Assembly (NCBI GenBank): GCA_022769185.1
Contig: JALEKG010000057.1
Coordinates: 1-41,672, forward strand
DNA: 41,672 bases
From: Dorea sp.
Lineage (GTDB): Bacteria; Bacillota; Clostridia; Lachnospirales; Lachnospiraceae
Reading direction: 5' to 3'
Both the position numbers and the translations under genes were made by a program. Position 1 is the stretch's first letter. Every line of letters begins with the position of its first letter. Shown here in pieces: positions 33,907 through 41,672 of the stretch. The notes below the pieces were generated by a model. The model was not told where the DNA came from. It was given only the letters and a program-made list of their open reading frames with translations, and ran no database searches.

Positions 33907-35331
33907 ATGAAGAAACGTATGAAAAAGATTGCAAGCTTATTCTTAGCTGCAACAATGGTTCTTTCTCTTGCGGCTTGTGGATCCAGTGAAAAGGAATCCG
34001 GCGGAGATGAATCTGCACAAGAGGAAAGCGGAAGCGAAAGCACTGAAGAAGGTAAAGTTTTAAATATCTGGTGCTGGAATGATGAGTTCCAGAGCCGTTT
34101 TAACGACTATTATCCGGAAGTGAAAGAAATTGCGGACGATAAGTCCACAACAACCCTGAATGATGGTACAGTTGTAAAATGGACGATCAACCCAAATGAA
34201 AATAACAACTATCAGAATAAACTGGATGAAGCACTTTTGAATCAGGAATCTGCAGATGCAGACGACAAGATTGATATCTTCCTGATTGAAGCAGACTACG
34301 CTTTGAAATATGTTGATTCTGAATATACGGTTGACGTTGTTAATGATATTGGATTAACAGAAGATGATATGGCTGATCAGTATCAGTACACCAAGGATAT
34401 CGTTACAGATTCTAATGGCGCAATCAAAGGTACAACATGGCAGGCAACACCTGGATTGTTCGCTTATCGCCGCTCTATCGCAAAAGACGTTCTTGGAACC
34501 GATGATCCGGACGAAGTACAGGCAGCGCTTTCTGATTGGGATAAATTCAATGCAGTAGCTGAGCAGGCATCTGCAAAGGGTTATAAGATGCTTTCCGGCT
34601 ACGATGATTCTTACCGTACATTCTCTAATAATGTATCTGCACCATGGGTTGACGGAACAAAGGTTGTTGTTGATGCGAATCTTATGAACTGGGTTGACCA
34701 GACGAAAGAATTTACAGATAAAGGCTACAACAATAAAACATCTCTCTGGGATGACGGATGGGCAGCAGACCAGGGACCGGACGGTGACGTATTTGGCTTC
34801 TTCTATTCTACATGGGGAATTAACTTCACGCTGTTAGGAAACTCTCTGGCAGATCCGGATGGAGAGCAGGCAGTTGGTAATGGTATCTATGGTGATTATG
34901 CAGTTTGTGAGGGACCAGAACCGTATTACTGGGGCGGAACATGGATCTGTGCAGCAGCCGGAACAGATAATACAGCAACTGTAAAAGACGTTATGGAAAA
35001 ACTGACATGTGATTCTGATATTATGAAGCAGATTACTCTGGATACACAGGATTACACGAACAACAAGACTGCTATGAACGCAATCGCAGAAGATCCTGAG
35101 TTTGGTTCAGACTTCCTTGGCGGACAGAATCATATCGCACTGTTTGCTGAAGCAGCTGAAAAGATCGACATGAGCAATGCTGGTAAGTATGATCAGGGAT
35201 GTAACGAAAAATTCCAGGCAGCATTTAAAGATTACTTTGACGGATCTGTTGATATCGATACCGCAAAAGCAAACTTTGAAACAGCTATCATGGAACTGTA
35301 TCCAAACTTAACAGAAGTTGTATGGCCGTAG
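33907..35331 (+). CDS. Extracellular sugar-binding lipoprotein of a CUT1 ABC importer (likely cellobiose/cellodextrin)
   Basis: 474 residues. Signal peptide with lipobox LSLAAC (Cys24) and an acidic Ser/Glu-rich linker (about 25-48). The mature part is a type-1 solute-binding protein: VLNIWCWNDEFQSRFNDYYPEV at the start, many aromatic residues typical of oligosaccharide sites, TWQATPGLFAYRRSIAKDVLG in the middle and YYWGGTWICAAAGT near residue 340. AAAAGGAGG precedes the ATG. The cellobiose assignment rests on the neighbouring GH94 and GH1 genes and the shared LacI operators. A terminator-like hairpin follows, so the receptor is probably made in excess over the permeases. Confidence 0.9.
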   Translation: MKKRMKKIASLFLAATMVLSLAACGSSEKESGGDESAQEESGSESTEEGKVLNIWCWNDEFQSRFNDYYPEVKEIADDKSTTTLNDGTVVKWTINPNENNNYQNKLDEALLNQESADADDKIDIFLIEADYALKYVDSEYTVDVVNDIGLTEDDMADQYQYTKDIVTDSNGAIKGTTWQATPGLFAYRRSIAKDVLGTDDPDEVQAALSDWDKFNAVAEQASAKGYKMLSGYDDSYRTFSNNVSAPWVDGTKVVVDANLMNWVDQTKEFTDKGYNNKTSLWDDGWAADQGPDGDVFGFFYSTWGINFTLLGNSLADPDGEQAVGNGIYGDYAVCEGPEPYYWGGTWICAAAGTDNTATVKDVMEKLTCDSDIMKQITLDTQDYTNNKTAMNAIAEDPEFGSDFLGGQNHIALFAEAAEKIDMSNAGKYDQGCNEKFQAAFKDYFDGSVDIDTAKANFETAIMELYPNLTEVVWP

Positions 35332-35348
35332 TTCATAGATAGTAAGAT

Positions 35349-35378
35349 ACGAGGTGGGCTTGCCCCACCTCGTTTTTT
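35349..35378 (+). terminator. Terminator-like hairpin inside the ABC operon
   Basis: 10-bp stem ACGAGGTGGG/CCCACCTCGT (35349-35358 with 35364-35373), a 5-base loop and TTTTTT. It lies between the receptor and permease genes; read-through is needed to express the permeases unless a hidden promoter exists. Confidence 0.85.
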
Positions 35379-35417
35379 AAAAAATGCAGGATATAGTTAT
35401 GAAAGGAGGATGAGAAA

Positions 35418-36380
35418 ATGGAAGTACCAGCTAAGAAAGCCAAGAAAAGAAAACAAAATGTAAGCTATGGAAAATGGGGATACATTTTTATCCTGCCTTT
35501 CTTTCTTACTTTTTTGATTTTTCAGTTGATTCCATTGATCTCAACTGTATATTATAGTTTTTTTGAATATTATCGTGACGGTTTAACTGTTGTAGGCCCG
35601 AATTTTGTAGGCCTTGAAAATTATAAAACATTACTTGCCTCTGATATGCCGAAATACATGGGGAATACTGTGATCATGTGGCTGATCGGATTCATCCCGC
35701 AGATTATTGTATCTCTGGTACTGGCAGCATGGTTTACCGATACCAGGCTGAGAATCAAAGGAAAACAGTTCTTTAAAGTGGTCATTTATATGCCGAACCT
35801 GATTATGGCAAGTGCCTTCGCAATGTTATTCTTTGCATTATTTTCAGATAACGGACCTGTGAATTCAGCATTGATGTCTATGGGGCTTATACAGGAACCA
35901 ATCCGGTTTTTCTCATCCGTACTTGGAACGAGAGGACTGGTCGGATTAATGAATTTCCTGATGTGGTTTGGAAATACAACGATTCTTTTGATGGCGGCAG
36001 TTATGGGAATCAGTCAGTCTCTGTTTGAAGCCGCGGAACTGGATGGATGCAATCACAGACAGATTTTCTTTAAGATTACGCTTCCGATGATTCGTCCGAT
36101 CCTGGTATATGTATTAATTACTTCAATGATTGGTGGTATCCAGATGTTCGATGTACCACAGATCTTAACTAACGGAAAAGGAAGCCCGAACCGTTCTACC
36201 ACTTCTATTATTATGTTGTTGAACAATCATCTGTATAGCAAGAATTATGGTATGGCCGGTGCACTTTCAGTAATCCTGTTCATTATATGTGCAATCCTGT
36301 GTATTGCAGTTTATTTCACATTGAACAAGGATGATGGCAATGGATATACGAAGAAAAAGAAAGGAGGCAAAAGAAAATGA
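35418..36380 (+). CDS. Sugar ABC transporter permease, MalF type
   Basis: 320 residues with six membrane segments after a basic cytoplasmic start (KKAKKRKQN). FILPFFLTFLIFQLIPLISTVYYSF forms the first segment. The ATPase-contact EAA loop is seen as EAAELDGCNHRQIFFKITLPMIRP, near residues 210-233. The end TKKKKGGKRK is basic. It pairs with the next gene product, whose ATG overlaps this stop as ATGA. No ATPase gene is present in the operon. Confidence 0.92.
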   Translation: MEVPAKKAKKRKQNVSYGKWGYIFILPFFLTFLIFQLIPLISTVYYSFFEYYRDGLTVVGPNFVGLENYKTLLASDMPKYMGNTVIMWLIGFIPQIIVSLVLAAWFTDTRLRIKGKQFFKVVIYMPNLIMASAFAMLFFALFSDNGPVNSALMSMGLIQEPIRFFSSVLGTRGLVGLMNFLMWFGNTTILLMAAVMGISQSLFEAAELDGCNHRQIFFKITLPMIRPILVYVLITSMIGGIQMFDVPQILTNGKGSPNRSTTSIIMLLNNHLYSKNYGMAGALSVILFIICAILCIAVYFTLNKDDGNGYTKKKKGGKRK

Positions 36381-37225
36381 AGAAAAATCAGAAAAAGCAT
36401 AATGGCCGGACAATCCTGGCGTATATTGTACTCATATTTTTGACTTTCCTTTGTTTGTTCTTCTTCTATATATTAATTATCAATTCCACCAGGAATCATT
36501 TCCAGATTCAGAGAGGATTTTCCTTCCTTCCGGGGAAATCGTTTCTGAAGAATCTGAAAAATGTGTTGAATGATGCGAATATTCCGGTGCTTTCCGGTAT
36601 TAAAAACAGTCTGATCGTATCAACTATGACTGCAATCCTGGCAACTTATTTTTCTGCCATGACTGCGTATGGATTGTATGCGTATAACTTTAAACTTAAA
36701 AAACCAGCATTTATTTTTATCTTGCTAATTCTTGTAATGCCGACACAGGTAACCGCACTTGGATTTGTAAGATTGATTACAAAAATGAATCTGATGGATA
36801 CTCTGTATCCGCTCTTTCTACCATCGATTGCATCTCCTGCAGTATTTTATTTTATGTATAGTTACATGCAGTCGAGCCTTCCACTGGAACTGGTAGAAGC
36901 AGCACGGATCGACGGAAGCGGTGAATTCCGAACATTTAATCACATTGTTATCCCGGTCATGAAACCGGCACTGGCAGTACAGGCGATTTTCGCATTTGTA
37001 AATGCTTGGAATAATTACTTTATTCCTGCCCTTATTATTACGAGCAACAAGAAGAAGACACTCCCAATCCTGATTGCAGCGCTTCGAAGTGCAGACTTCT
37101 TAAAGTTCGATATGGGAAAAGTGTATATGCTGATCACGATTGCGATTGTTCCGATCATCATCGTTTACATTCTGCTTTCAAAATACATTGTCGCAGGCGT
37201 AACGCTTGGTGGTGTAAAAGAATAA
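36377..37225 (+). CDS. Sugar ABC transporter permease, MalG type
   Basis: 282 residues, six membrane segments, with EAA loop EAARIDGSGEFRTFNHIVIPVMKPAL near residues 174-199 and a C-terminal IVAGVTLGGVKE typical of MalG-type permeases. AAAGGAGG at 36359 lies inside the MalF-type gene. The pair forms the channel for the binding lipoprotein. ATP hydrolysis must come from a shared MsmK/MsiK-type ATPase encoded elsewhere, as is common in Firmicute oligosaccharide importers. Confidence 0.92.
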   Translation: MKKNQKKHNGRTILAYIVLIFLTFLCLFFFYILIINSTRNHFQIQRGFSFLPGKSFLKNLKNVLNDANIPVLSGIKNSLIVSTMTAILATYFSAMTAYGLYAYNFKLKKPAFIFILLILVMPTQVTALGFVRLITKMNLMDTLYPLFLPSIASPAVFYFMYSYMQSSLPLELVEAARIDGSGEFRTFNHIVIPVMKPALAVQAIFAFVNAWNNYFIPALIITSNKKKTLPILIAALRSADFLKFDMGKVYMLITIAIVPIIIVYILLSKYIVAGVTLGGVKE

Positions 37226-37242
37226 AGAACATGATAGAGAAG

Positions 37243-37277
37243 ATGTCCACTGGTAGTAATCGGTGGGCATTTTTTTG
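37243..37277 (+). terminator. Rho-independent terminator of the cellobiose ABC operon
   Basis: ATGTCCAC (37243-37250) pairs with GTGGGCAT (37263-37270) with one wobble, followed by TTTTTTT. Confidence 0.75.
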
Positions 37278-37353
37278 AATGTATAGAAGGTCATCATAAG
37301 GAACTGTCATTTGTTTTATAAGAAAATGTAATTTGGATTTCACAAAAAAGTGA

Positions 37354-37381
37354 TTGACTTCTAGTAAATCCGTGATATGAT
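37354..37381 (+). promoter_or_regulatory. Promoter of the ThrE-type exporter gene
   Basis: TTGACT (37354-37359), 16-base spacer, TATGAT (37376-37381), 53 bases before the ATG. Confidence 0.55.
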
Positions 37382-37434
37382 TCATATGGTGTTTTTAAGG
37401 GAATGAAAGATTGGAATGATTTACGAGGTGAAGT

Positions 37435-38688
37435 ATGGATTATAACAGAATATTACAAGGGATTCTCGACATTGGTGAAGCAATGTTGGAAAGCGGTGCG
37501 GAAAATTTCAGACTGGAAGACAGCCTTTATAGAATGTGCAAGAGTTACGGGTGCAAAAAATATGATGTGTATGCGATTCCGAGCAACATTCAGATCACGA
37601 TTGAGACACCTGACGGTGAGATTATTACACAGATCCGTCATATTGAATCAACGGAACTGAATTGTGACCGGCTGGACTATCTGAATAATTTATCCAGATA
37701 TGTATGTGAGAATAAACCGGATGCAGATGAGCTGCATGAGAAATACCTGGAAGTTATGAACCGGAAAAAACAGCATCCGGCTGCAAAATATTTTGCAGGT
37801 GTCATGGGTGGTACTGGATTCGCGATATTTTTTGGGTGTAATTTTATGGATGCGATCGTTGCAACGGTTGTGTCATTAATGATTGTTATTGTTGGCAAGT
37901 GGCTGAGTAAACGAGAGAGCAATCTGATGTTTTATAATACGATCCTGGCATTTTTGTCTGAAGTGATCATTATTTTAGCTGTCCGCCTGGGAATCGGAGA
38001 TCATCCGGATCGTATCATGATCGGTATTGTTATGCTGCTGATCAGTGCACTTGGAATCACAAATGGAATCCGAGATCTTCTGCAGAGAGATTTTATTTCC
38101 GGATTTTTAAATATTATGAATTCCCTGCTTGGTGCGGCAGGTATTGTATTTGGAATTGCGTTTGCCATGTTGATACTGAATGGAGTATCTTCTGATGGAT
38201 TTATCATTTCGCACAGTGTTTCCGTACAGCTGATTTCCTGTACGATTGCATGTACCGGATTTGCACTTTGGTTCCAGGTCCGTGGAAGACAGGTGTTTTA
38301 TTCCAGTGTCGGTGCGTTCTTTACTTGGGCAATTTATCTGATTGTTTACGAGATTGAACCGAGCAATTTCCTCGCAACATTAATTGCAGCGGTTTTTGTT
38401 GCGACATATGCATTTATTATGTCAAGAATAAACAAAGCTCCGTCAACGATCTTCCTGACAGCGCCGGTATTCCCGCTGATTCCTGGACCGAATCTGTATT
38501 ATATGATGTATGGATGTCTGACCAGGGATATGACTCTGGCGTTTAATGAGACTGTGATTCTGCTTGCAACGTGCCTGGCAATTGCGTTAGGATTTAACAT
38601 TGTAGATATCGGATCCAGAATGGTGATGCATGCGTTGAAAAGAGAATTCCGTATCGGAAAGTCGGATCCGTTTGCGCGCCGTTCCTAG
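37435..38688 (+). CDS. Threonine/serine exporter family protein (ThrE, both domains in one chain)
   Basis: 417 residues. The N-terminal DUF1212-type cytoplasmic part (about 1-120) has ILDIGEAMLESGAENFRLEDSL and YAIPSNIQITIETPDG, both conserved in ThrE proteins. About ten membrane segments follow. The second half (from about residue 270) is the ThrE_2/DUF3815-type module with GAFFTWAIYLIVYE and FLTAPVFPLIPGPNLYYMMYG. Many Firmicutes split these two modules into two adjacent genes, whereas here they are joined, as in Corynebacterium ThrE. It is expected to export threonine or serine by proton antiport. Single gene with its own promoter. Confidence 0.87.
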   Translation: MDYNRILQGILDIGEAMLESGAENFRLEDSLYRMCKSYGCKKYDVYAIPSNIQITIETPDGEIITQIRHIESTELNCDRLDYLNNLSRYVCENKPDADELHEKYLEVMNRKKQHPAAKYFAGVMGGTGFAIFFGCNFMDAIVATVVSLMIVIVGKWLSKRESNLMFYNTILAFLSEVIIILAVRLGIGDHPDRIMIGIVMLLISALGITNGIRDLLQRDFISGFLNIMNSLLGAAGIVFGIAFAMLILNGVSSDGFIISHSVSVQLISCTIACTGFALWFQVRGRQVFYSSVGAFFTWAIYLIVYEIEPSNFLATLIAAVFVATYAFIMSRINKAPSTIFLTAPVFPLIPGPNLYYMMYGCLTRDMTLAFNETVILLATCLAIALGFNIVDIGSRMVMHALKREFRIGKSDPFARRS

Positions 38689-38706
38689 TGAAACGGGTAT
38701 TTGAGG

Positions 38707-38735
38707 TTGACATTTTGAAATTCATATAATATGAT
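38707..38735 (+). promoter_or_regulatory. Promoter of the ZTP riboswitch-fhs transcript
   Basis: TTGACA (38707-38712), a 17-base spacer and TATGAT (38730-38735), placing the start just before the riboswitch. Confidence 0.65.
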
Positions 38736-38748
38736 AAGAATTAATTAA

Positions 38749-38822
38749 AGATTCTGATTACTGACGGATAATTGTGGAGTACCACAGGGGAATCAGGATT
38801 TCAATTGGCCGACCGTCTGGGC
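38749..38822 (+). ncRNA. ZTP (pfl) riboswitch
   Basis: The RNA matches the pfl-motif layout. P1 pairs ATTCTGATT (38751-38759) with AATCAGGAT (38791-38799). Inside it are TACTGACGG, the hairpin TGTGG-AGTA-CCACA (38773-38786) and GGGGA. The 3' hallmark GCCGACCGTCTGGGCA (38808-38823) is close to the consensus CCGACCGCCTGGGCA that forms the ZTP pocket and pseudoknot. ZTP signals folate shortage, and pfl RNAs often control formate-THF ligase and purine genes. The gene downstream is fhs. Assigned by eye, without a covariance search. Confidence 0.9.
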
Positions 38823-38858
38823 AACATTTATCCTAAAAGATAAGTGTTGTCCTTTTTT
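38819..38858 (+). terminator. Riboswitch-controlled intrinsic terminator
   Basis: GGGCAACATTTATC (38819-38832) pairs with GATAAGTGTTGTCC (38839-38852), with two wobbles, followed by TTTTTT. The 5' arm reuses the GGGCA of the ZTP pocket, so ligand-bound aptamer and terminator exclude each other. ZTP should turn transcription on. Confidence 0.88.
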
Positions 38859-38947
38859 GTTTTACGGAGTATGAAAAGATCACTGGTGGGACAGAAAAGG
38901 ATGTATCTAGAAAATACGAATTGTAAATTCAAGGAGGAAACAGAAAG

Positions 38948-40627
38948 ATGAAAACAGACATTGAGATTGCACAGGAATGTACCATGGAGCCAATCACAGC
39001 CATTGCACAAAAAGCAGGAATTGAGGATGAATATCTGGAACAGTATGGAAAGTATAAAGCAAAGATCGATTACAACCTGTTAAAAAACACAGATAAGAAA
39101 GACGGAAAGCTGGTGCTTGTTACGGCAATCAATCCGACACCGGCAGGAGAAGGAAAGACGACGACAACGGTAGGGCTTGCAGATGCAATGCAGAGATTAG
39201 ATAAGAAGGTTATGGTTGCTCTTCGCGAGCCATCATTAGGACCAGTATTTGGAATCAAAGGAGGAGCGGCCGGAGGCGGATATGCACAGGTAGTACCGAT
39301 GGAAGATATTAATCTGCACTTTACCGGTGATTTTCACGCAATCGGTGCTGCAAATAACTTATTGGCAGCGATGTTAGACAATCATATTTACCAGGGAAAT
39401 GAACTGAACATTGATCCGAGAAAGATTGTATGGAAACGTTGCGTGGATATGAATGACCGACAGCTTCGATTTGTAACGGATGGACTGGGCGGCAGAGTCA
39501 ATGGTGTACCGAGAGAGGATGGATATGACATCACGGTTGCTTCTGAAATTATGGCGGTTCTGTGTCTGTCTAAAGATATCACTGATCTGAAAGAGAGACT
39601 GGGACGCATTATCGTAGGATATACTTACGGAAAAGTATCTGAGCAGAAGCCGGTAACTGCGCATGATCTTCATGCAGAAGGAGCAATGTGTGCCCTGCTA
39701 AAAGATGCATTGAAACCAAATCTGGTACAGACACTGGAGCACGTACCTGCAATCGTTCATGGCGGACCATTTGCCAATATTGCACATGGATGTAATTCTG
39801 TTACAGCAACCAGAATGGCAATGAAATTATCTGATTATACAATTACAGAAGCAGGATTTGGTGCAGATCTGGGCGCAGAAAAATTCCTGGATATCAAGTG
39901 CCGTATGGCAGGAATTCATCCGGATGCAGTCGTAGTCGTGGCAACAGTCCGTGCACTGAAATACAATGGCGGTGTTCCGAAGACAGAATTGAATCAGGAG
40001 AACCTGGAAGCACTGGAAAAGGGACTTCCGAATCTGATGAAGCACGTAAGTAACATTAAGAATGTGTATGGCCTTCCTTGTGTAGTTGCAATCAATGCAT
40101 TCCCGACCGATACAAAGGCGGAACTTGATCTGGTCGAGGCAAAATGTAAGGAAGTTGGTGTAAATGTTGCACTTTCAGAAGTATGGGCAAAAGGCGGTGA
40201 AGGCGGCATTCAGCTGGCGGAAGAAGTTATTCGCCTGTGTGAAGAGCCGAACGACTTCCATTATAGTTATGAACTGGAAGGGACGATTGAAGAAAAACTG
40301 GATCAGATTGTTCAGAAAGTATATGGTGGAAGAAAAGCAGTTCTGACACCGGCAGCGCAGAAACAGGCAAAACAGCTGACAGATCTTGGATTCGGCAACT
40401 GTCCGATCTGTGTGGCAAAGACGCAGTACAGCCTGACAGATGATCCGACAAAGCTTGGAGCACCGAAGGATTTTGATATTACAGTCCGTAATCTTAAGAT
40501 GTCTGCAGGAGCTGGATTTATCGTGGCATTGACTGGAGATATCATGACAATGCCTGGCCTTCCGAAAGTACCGGCTGCGGAAAGAATTGATGTTGATCCG
40601 GATGGAAAGATTACAGGTTTGTTCTAG
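38948..40627 (+). CDS. fhs: Formate-tetrahydrofolate ligase
   Basis: 559 residues, full length. Joins formate to tetrahydrofolate with ATP, giving 10-formyl-THF for purine synthesis and, in acetogens, the methyl branch of acetyl-CoA synthesis. The P-loop is [12 protein letters not shown] with Lys70; [60 protein letters not shown] and the C-terminal [20 protein letters not shown] are all conserved. AAGGAGG at 38931 precedes the ATG. Control is by the ZTP riboswitch upstream. Other one-carbon genes are not in the window. Confidence 0.97.
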   Translation: MKTDIEIAQECTMEPITAIAQKAGIEDEYLEQYGKYKAKIDYNLLKNTDKKDGKLVLVTAINPTPAGEGKTTTTVGLADAMQRLDKKVMVALREPSLGPVFGIKGGAAGGGYAQVVPMEDINLHFTGDFHAIGAANNLLAAMLDNHIYQGNELNIDPRKIVWKRCVDMNDRQLRFVTDGLGGRVNGVPREDGYDITVASEIMAVLCLSKDITDLKERLGRIIVGYTYGKVSEQKPVTAHDLHAEGAMCALLKDALKPNLVQTLEHVPAIVHGGPFANIAHGCNSVTATRMAMKLSDYTITEAGFGADLGAEKFLDIKCRMAGIHPDAVVVVATVRALKYNGGVPKTELNQENLEALEKGLPNLMKHVSNIKNVYGLPCVVAINAFPTDTKAELDLVEAKCKEVGVNVALSEVWAKGGEGGIQLAEEVIRLCEEPNDFHYSYELEGTIEEKLDQIVQKVYGGRKAVLTPAAQKQAKQLTDLGFGNCPICVAKTQYSLTDDPTKLGAPKDFDITVRNLKMSAGAGFIVALTGDIMTMPGLPKVPAAERIDVDPDGKITGLF

Positions 40628-40773
40628 GATGGGTAATATGGTCGGAGGAATCTTTTTTTGTGGCAATTCCGTACTATCTGATATCCTTAGAGAAGTAAAT
40701 GGTTCTTAGAAACGCAGAATGTGTTGGGAATAATGGTGCAAAAATAACAGAAAAGAATGGGAATGGTGCAGCT

Positions 40774-41672
40774 ATGAGATACGTTTTGGGGGGACGACTG
40801 GAAGAATACCAGGAAGGAGTGATGGCGCCGGATGCGCCGTCAGTGTTTCTTACAACGTCACATAATGCCAGGACGGTCATGGAAGAAGCAGGAATCATAT
40901 ATGAAGGAGATATCAGGCTTTCTGAGGTTGCCTTTTGTAAACTGGAGACCCAGCAGGAATGTCTGGCTGGTTCTTTGTGTATTCCGAAGCTTCTGGACGT
41001 GTTGGGAAGCAGATATAAGATCTTGTTTTTTATCAACCGGCAGCATATTGTTATTGTAGATGATGAAGAGTTTTCTTATCGGCTGATACGAAGAATTAAA
41101 AGAAAGAGAACAAAACAAGGAGAGACGAAAGAAAAGTTCGTTTACAATTTTATTCTGGAATTTATCAGCAGGGATCTGGAACTGCTGGGGAGATATGAAA
41201 AAGAGATCATGGATCTGGAGGAACAAGTCATGAGCGGAAATATTCAGGAATTTCACAGCAAGATTATGCCGATCCGCAGAGCACTTCTGACGCTTCGCAG
41301 TTATTATGACGAAATTATGGATGTAGGAAAAGAACTGGAAGAAAATGAAAATGGTTTCTTTGCTAAGAAGCAATTAAAGTATTTCGGAGTTGTCACAGAC
41401 CGTGCTGACCGTTTGATGGGAAAAGCGTCGCATCTTTTGGAGTATGCCCAGCAGGTGCGAGACGCGTATCAGGCACAGGTTGATGCTCAGCAGAACAGCA
41501 ATATGCAGTTTTTGACAGTGATTTCTACAATATTTTTCCCGCTTACATTGATCACGGGATGGTATGGAATGAATTTCCAGAATATGCCGGAACTTCAGAG
41601 TGGATATCCTGGAGTCATTATACTGAGTGTTATAGTTGTGGTGATATGCATTATCCTTTTTAAGAAAAAGAA
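40774..41672 (+). CDS. CorA-like magnesium/divalent-cation channel, 3' end outside window
   Basis: 299 codons are present and the frame is open to the window edge. The cytoplasmic N-terminal funnel includes long helices (about 130-240; NFILEFISRDLELLGRYEKEI, KYFGVVTDRADRLMGKASHL). The first membrane helix then leads to the selectivity motif YGMNFQNMPE (Gly265-Met266-Asn267), and the second helix starts at the edge (VIILSVIVVVICIIL). The protein is probably complete but for a few C-terminal basic residues. No strong ribosome site precedes ATG 40774; an in-frame ATG at 40699 is an alternative start, with a 25-residue Asn/Gly-rich extension that looks non-native. Confidence 0.88.
   Translation, partial: MRYVLGGRLEEYQEGVMAPDAPSVFLTTSHNARTVMEEAGIIYEGDIRLSEVAFCKLETQQECLAGSLCIPKLLDVLGSRYKILFFINRQHIVIVDDEEFSYRLIRRIKRKRTKQGETKEKFVYNFILEFISRDLELLGRYEKEIMDLEEQVMSGNIQEFHSKIMPIRRALLTLRSYYDEIMDVGKELEENENGFFAKKQLKYFGVVTDRADRLMGKASHLLEYAQQVRDAYQAQVDAQQNSNMQFLTVISTIFFPLTLITGWYGMNFQNMPELQSGYPGVIILSVIVVVICIILFKKK

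Noticed and set aside
38707-38730. TTGACA paired with TATAAT at 38725-38730 as fhs promoter
   Set aside because: The spacer would be only 12 bases; TTGACA with TATGAT at 38730-38735 has a 17-base spacer.
40628-40700. Possible fhs terminator near GGAATC-TTTTTTT-GGCAATTCC
   Set aside because: Only a 5-bp stem can be formed and the T-run lies in the loop, so it does not have terminator geometry.
1-41672. CRISPR arrays, tRNA and rRNA genes, prophage or insertion-sequence genes
   Set aside because: None seen by reading: no regularly spaced repeats, no tRNA-like cloverleaf noticed and no transposase or integrase among the genes. A dedicated tRNA scan was not possible.

Overview
The window reads as chromosome of an anaerobic, low-to-moderate GC Firmicute, most likely a gut Lachnospiraceae (Dorea/Mediterraneibacter/Blautia-like). 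This is an inference from strong AGGAGG ribosome sites, a clostridial cellobiose phosphorylase, a LytS/YesN sugar sensor of clostridial type, PPi-type phosphofructokinase, rubredoxin, ptb-buk, and formate-THF ligase under a ZTP riboswitch. No rRNA, tRNA, CRISPR array, prophage or transposase was found. Both ends cut genes: an ABC permease at the left and a CorA-type channel at the right.

Layout. 1-1002: tail of an ABC permease plus its ATPase (amino-acid type importer), ending in a hairpin. 1093-3158: a reverse-strand ketopantoate-reductase-like enzyme and a forward EamA exporter. 3259-9069: a FadR-type GntR regulator and an operon for a CoA-acylating aldehyde dehydrogenase, phosphate butyryltransferase, butyrate kinase and a sodium:solute symporter. 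Together the enzymes could turn an aldehyde into acyl-CoA, acyl-phosphate and then acid plus ATP; the aldehyde is unknown. Near-identical GT-N3-AC operators lie at the regulator's own promoter and at the enzyme promoter. 9322-18516: a sugar-sensing unit (membrane-anchored sugar-binding protein, LytS kinase, YesN regulator and a second sugar-binding lipoprotein), followed by a ChvE/GguA/GguB-like importer. 18672-21671: PPi-type phosphofructokinase, an exported nuclease lipoprotein and a HAD phosphatase.

21816-28721 is a mixed stretch: an AAA/DUF4143 ATPase, a 0.4-kb region without a convincing gene, a GNAT acetyltransferase, a perfect 48-bp palindrome between convergent genes, a tyrosine/serine phosphatase, an amidohydrolase, a 51-residue rubredoxin and the RecD2 helicase. 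28749-37225 is a compact cellobiose/cellodextrin locus: GH94 cellobiose phosphorylase and GH1 beta-glucosidase on the minus strand, diverging from a LacI regulator, a binding lipoprotein and two permeases with no ATPase. Three copies of a CGAAAACG-type operator lie between the divergent units. 37435-41672: a one-chain ThrE-type exporter, a ZTP (pfl) riboswitch with an overlapping terminator in front of fhs, and the truncated CorA gene.

The best candidates for undescribed biology are the regulator/aldehyde dehydrogenase/Ptb/Buk/symporter module and the two-binding-protein sugar sensor. Most other genes are ordinary family members.
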